The translations under genes were made by a program, and so were the position numbers. Positions 61,970 to 64,000 of a DNA stretch of 64,000 nucleotides are shown here, one piece after another. Below the pieces are notes generated by a model. The model worked only from the letters and a program-made list of their open reading frames with translations. It was not told the origin of the DNA and made no database searches. The stretch is from Larkinella insperata. Its GTDB lineage: Bacteria > Bacteroidota > Bacteroidia > Cytophagales > Spirosomataceae. The stretch spans positions 5,353,501-5,417,500 of the forward strand of contig NZ_CP110973.1 of assembly GCF_026248825.1 (NCBI RefSeq), given 5' to 3'. Position 1 is the first letter of the stretch. Every line of letters begins with the position of its first letter.

Positions 61970-62290
61970 ATGAAAGAAAAACCTCAGCCCAGATGGCCCG
62001 CTCTCATCACCCCGGAGTTGACCCATTTATCCTCCTGCGATAACTATACCTATCTTCACTACAAGGACGGTAGTAAAAAGCTTATGTCGCGCACGTTGAA
62101 AGAGTGGCAGCAACGCCTGCCGCATTTCCTGCGTATTGGTAGAAGGTTTTTAGTGGCTCCAGATCACATTACCGGATGGTCGGACGACTTTACCACCGGC
62201 TACATCAACAACCAACCGTTTAAGGTTTCCAGGCGAGCCGCCGGGACGCTTCGTAAAGAGGGGCCCACTTCCACCCTACATCGCTTTTGA
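61970..62290 (+). CDS. Stand-alone LytTR DNA-binding domain protein
   Basis: 106 residues that consist of a LytTR domain and little else: LTHLSSCDNYTYLHYKDGSK, LMSRTLKEWQQRLPHFLRIG, RRFLVAPDHITGW, and the closing YINNQPFKVSRRAAGTL. No receiver domain, so activity must be controlled by expression, another subunit or a ligand. LytTR proteins bind phased direct repeats; such repeats occur at 60024-60060, though a link is inference. Single gene. Confidence 0.85.
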   Translation: MKEKPQPRWPALITPELTHLSSCDNYTYLHYKDGSKKLMSRTLKEWQQRLPHFLRIGRRFLVAPDHITGWSDDFTTGYINNQPFKVSRRAAGTLRKEGPTSTLHRF

Positions 62291-62365
62291 CACCAATGCT
62301 TATGTGAGACCAATACAACTACCATCCATTCTCTGTTCTACACCCGAGTATGAGTACCAACTCGT

Positions 62366-62396
62366 AGCCGCAGCATTCGTACTTTACGCTGCGGCT
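62366..62396 (+). terminator. Hairpin after the LytTR gene
   Basis: AGCCGCAGC / GCTGCGGCT, perfect nine-bp stem with a 13-nt loop, 75 bp after the LytTR stop; followed by CTTCTCC, so only weakly U-rich. Confidence 0.5.
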
Positions 62397-62445
62397 CTTC
62401 TCCTAAAACCGTAGATACATAACTCCTTTTGTGAGATAAATAAAC

Positions 62446-62470
62446 AAAAAAGCACCTTTAACAAAGGTGC
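62446..62470 (-). terminator. Intrinsic terminator downstream of the response regulator
   Basis: GCACCTTT (62452-62459) pairs with AAAGGTGC (62463-62470); six As to the left give the minus-strand U-run. Confidence 0.8.
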
Positions 62471-62644
62471 CTGCCGGTTACGTTAAAAGTGTTTCCTACT
62501 GTTTAATCTATGGGCGCGATCGTGGTCCAGGACGGCTCTTTTTGTGTTTATGGGTAAGCTTAAGGTATCACCACCGAAACTTGTCAGATCCAGCTTGCAG
62601 TATAGTAAACACCAACGTTCTGATTATAACAACAGTGCCGTATT

Positions 62645-63040
62645 TTATTGAAAATGACCAGCCAAACACAGGTCTCTAGCGAGAATACACCATTCCTGAA
62701 AGCTAAACGGCTTTGATGTAACTTCATACACCCCCATATTTTGAGCCCTATCGATCAACTCCTTGGACATAAATTGGCTAAATAAAACCACTTTAAGTGA
62801 GCTGGTATGAGGATTATGTTTAATCCTTTCAATCAACTCCAATCCATCCATACCGGGCATTGAATAATCGACCATCAGCATCGTTGGAAGCTTTGCTTTT
62901 TCCAGGTTCGCAATGATTGCATTGGCGTCGGTGAAACCCGCAATCTGACAACTCAACTGCTGCTTTTTAAATGCCTGTTTGATAATCTCGATGATTGCCT
63001 GGTCATCGTCAACAAGCCAAATTGTAGGTTGTTCATTCAT
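62645..63040 (-). CDS. Single-domain response regulator
   Basis: 131 residues from the ATG at 63040. Receiver domain only: TIWLVDDDQAIIEII acidic pocket, MLMVDYSMPGMDGLE with the phosphoacceptor Asp, FSQFM in place of the usual T/S switch, and VTSKPFSFQEW with the Lys. No output domain, so it probably acts in a phosphorelay. Second such orphan in the window after the one at 5532. No kinase adjacent. Confidence 0.88.
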   Translation of the reverse strand: MNEQPTIWLVDDDQAIIEIIKQAFKKQQLSCQIAGFTDANAIIANLEKAKLPTMLMVDYSMPGMDGLELIERIKHNPHTSSLKVVLFSQFMSKELIDRAQNMGVYEVTSKPFSFQEWCILARDLCLAGHFQ

Positions 63041-63157
63041 CTCGCGTATGGGTTTGACTCTATAACCAACTGAAAAGCTAATTAATTGCATAACACCGTA
63101 GAAGGTAGCAATATTGCAAAACTATCTCTTCAGCATTTTGGCAAATGCAAGGAGTAT

Positions 63158-63280
63158 TTAATAATCTTCCTCCCGGTGCTTTGGGTACGGATTATCGTCT
63201 AGCCGCAGGCACAAATAAACTACGAAAGAAATACCCGAGATGATACCACAGCAGAACAAGACTGCAGCCGTAAGTAACAT
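63158..63280 (-). CDS. 40-residue single-helix membrane protein
   Basis: ATG at 63280, TAA at 63160-63158. Residues 1-26 are hydrophobic (MLLTAAVLFCCGIISGISFV, VYLCL) with two adjacent Cys, then a charged tail RLDDNPYPKHREEDY. It starts two bases after the stop of the 62-residue ORF upstream on the same strand, indicating an operon. No family recognised. Confidence 0.55.
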   Translation of the reverse strand: MLLTAAVLFCCGIISGISFVVYLCLRLDDNPYPKHREEDY

Positions 63281-63282
63281 AG

Positions 63283-63471
63283 CTATTGACGTTTAAAATC
63301 TGCAACGGGCGCCAGAAAAAGGCCAGCGGGGTGAACGTTGTCCAGAACTCTTTTGGTTTTGCTACTAAAAACGGACCACAGGTTACCGTCAGATTGACGA
63401 TTACGATTCGTATATAAACTCAGACGCCAGTTATGAACGCGGTCCAAGTGTTCAATGGTGTTATTTATCAT
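63283..63471 (-). CDS. 62-residue small protein, unknown
   Basis: ATG at 63471. Soluble and basic: MINNTIEHLDRVHNWRLSLY, NRNRQSDGNLWSVFSSKTKR, then AGLFLAPVADFKRQ. Support comes from its tight spacing to the 40-residue membrane protein downstream (two bases). The plus ORF at 63455-63637 overlaps only its start. No family recognised. Confidence 0.4.
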   Translation of the reverse strand: MINNTIEHLDRVHNWRLSLYTNRNRQSDGNLWSVFSSKTKRVLDNVHPAGLFLAPVADFKRQ

Positions 63472-63757
63472 AGCTGATCCTGGTGATGGAGTTGTCTACT
63501 ACTTTGGTTGTATCATCAGGACCCTCAACCCGTTTGAATCGGTTGTAAAGCGATTGGAGAAAATTATGCTTAGCAACTATTTTAGCCTGCTGAACGGAGG
63601 CCATAATATCCCAAACCGTATAATTGCTACGTTATAACAACGCCAATCCTTACGGGGCAGGGCACCAACCTGATCAGGATTTCCACCTTTATTATGGGGA
63701 TACGATTCCAGACGATCACTGTCGGCAAGGCTACTGCCTGTCACTTTAGCGGTCAGC

Positions 63758-64000
63758 TTAGTTCATCATTTCAAGATCAATATCAATTGCTTCTAAATCT
63801 TCCTGGGTCAAGGGGCCCCGACGCAACGTTGAGTAATAAGTATGTCCAATTTTGCGGGCATACTCCTTGTCAGTTCCCCGGAGGGCTTTTTCGTACTCGT
63901 GAGCGTAGTGCTTAATTTTCTCGTGATAAAGCAGCCAATTGCTGCAGTAGCGAAATGTAAGGGCAATCATGCAACCTAGCAGCCCAAGTATAAGAATAGC
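63758..64000 (-). CDS. Membrane-anchored small protein (partial at right edge)
   Basis: The frame is open from position 64000 down to the stop at 63758. An ATG exists at 63970, but ten more codons up to the window edge read AILILGLLGC and complete one membrane helix with MIALTF, so the real start probably lies beyond the window. After the helix comes a charged helical domain (LLYHEKIKHYAHEYEKALRG, TDKEYARKIGHTYYSTLRRG) ending LEAIDIDLEMMN. Unknown family. Confidence 0.6.
   Translation of the reverse strand, partial: AILILGLLGCMIALTFRYCSNWLLYHEKIKHYAHEYEKALRGTDKEYARKIGHTYYSTLRRGPLTQEDLEAIDIDLEMMN

Larger units (their letters stand above)
62291..62644. other. Region between LytTR and response-regulator genes
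   Basis: Contains a nine-bp hairpin (AGCCGCAGC 62366-62374 / GCTGCGGCT 62388-62396) after the LytTR gene, and a minus-strand terminator (62446-62470) after the response regulator. Between them the minus frame 62623-62483 is open for 46 codons without a start codon. The plus ORF at 62467-62679 runs across the response-regulator end and is regarded as chance. Confidence 0.45.

Noticed and set aside
62467..62679. 70-codon plus-strand ORF
   Set aside because: Overlaps the terminator and the 3' end of the response regulator; composition is not coding-like.
63455..63637. 60-codon plus-strand ORF
   Set aside because: Overlaps the start of the minus-strand operon at 63158-63471 and has no supporting signal.
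57000..64000. CRISPR array, integron or prophage in the AT-rich region
   Set aside because: No regularly spaced repeats, no integrase, attachment site, tRNA or phage structural gene was seen.

Overview
The window reads as a chromosomal segment of a Bacteroidota bacterium, most likely a Cytophagales/Spirosomataceae member (Spirosoma- or Larkinella-like; inferred, not proven). The reasons are near-absent Shine-Dalgarno sequences, several TAnnTTTG-type -7 promoter motifs, DnaK ending in EEVK, menaquinone genes (menE, menB), many DUF families typical of this phylum, and secreted starch enzymes beside maltose phosphorylase. No rRNA, tRNA, CRISPR array, transposase or phage gene was seen.

Layout. 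0-5.4 kb: a YitT-type membrane protein cut by the left edge, a small membrane protein, folD, and a large envelope protein combining an HExxH peptidase, a beta-propeller and a barrel-like C-terminus. 5.5-13.3 kb: a single-domain response regulator, a glycosyltransferase, an aldehyde dehydrogenase, an XRE/S24-like regulator, a polytopic membrane protein, and a DUF2975 + XRE pair. 13.4-18 kb: menE facing a DUF2452 gene and menB, then a GntR regulator and a DUF1460 amidase-like gene. 18.1-25.8 kb: a starch/maltose block with two divergent GH13 enzymes, beta-phosphoglucomutase, a DinB protein and GH65 maltose phosphorylase. Together these would convert glucan to maltose, then to glucose plus beta-glucose-1-phosphate, then to glucose-6-phosphate. 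26-35.2 kb: nucleoside hydrolase, small envelope proteins, a lipoprotein pair, a methyltransferase, and a cytochrome c + sulfite-dehydrogenase pair. 35.2-42.3 kb: conserved core with dnaK, a DUF937-like gene, a NuiA-like gene, and the thrS-infC-rpmI-rplT block. 42.3-53.1 kb: housekeeping and accessory singletons (TPR lipoprotein, rRNA methyltransferase-like, EVE, DinB, ECF sigma factor, YetF, DUF6580, transglutaminase, a compact HyuA-like protein, histone-deacetylase-like, SDR).

From about 53 kb, and strongly from 57 kb to the right edge, the DNA becomes visibly more AT-rich and gene-poor. Apart from a large secreted beta-helix protein, it holds a stand-alone LytTR protein, a single-domain response regulator, many intrinsic-terminator-like hairpins, and small ORFs. 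Several of these encode 30-80-residue proteins with one or two membrane helices, most too short for normal gene calling. This small-protein region is the least explained part of the window and the main subject of the findings.
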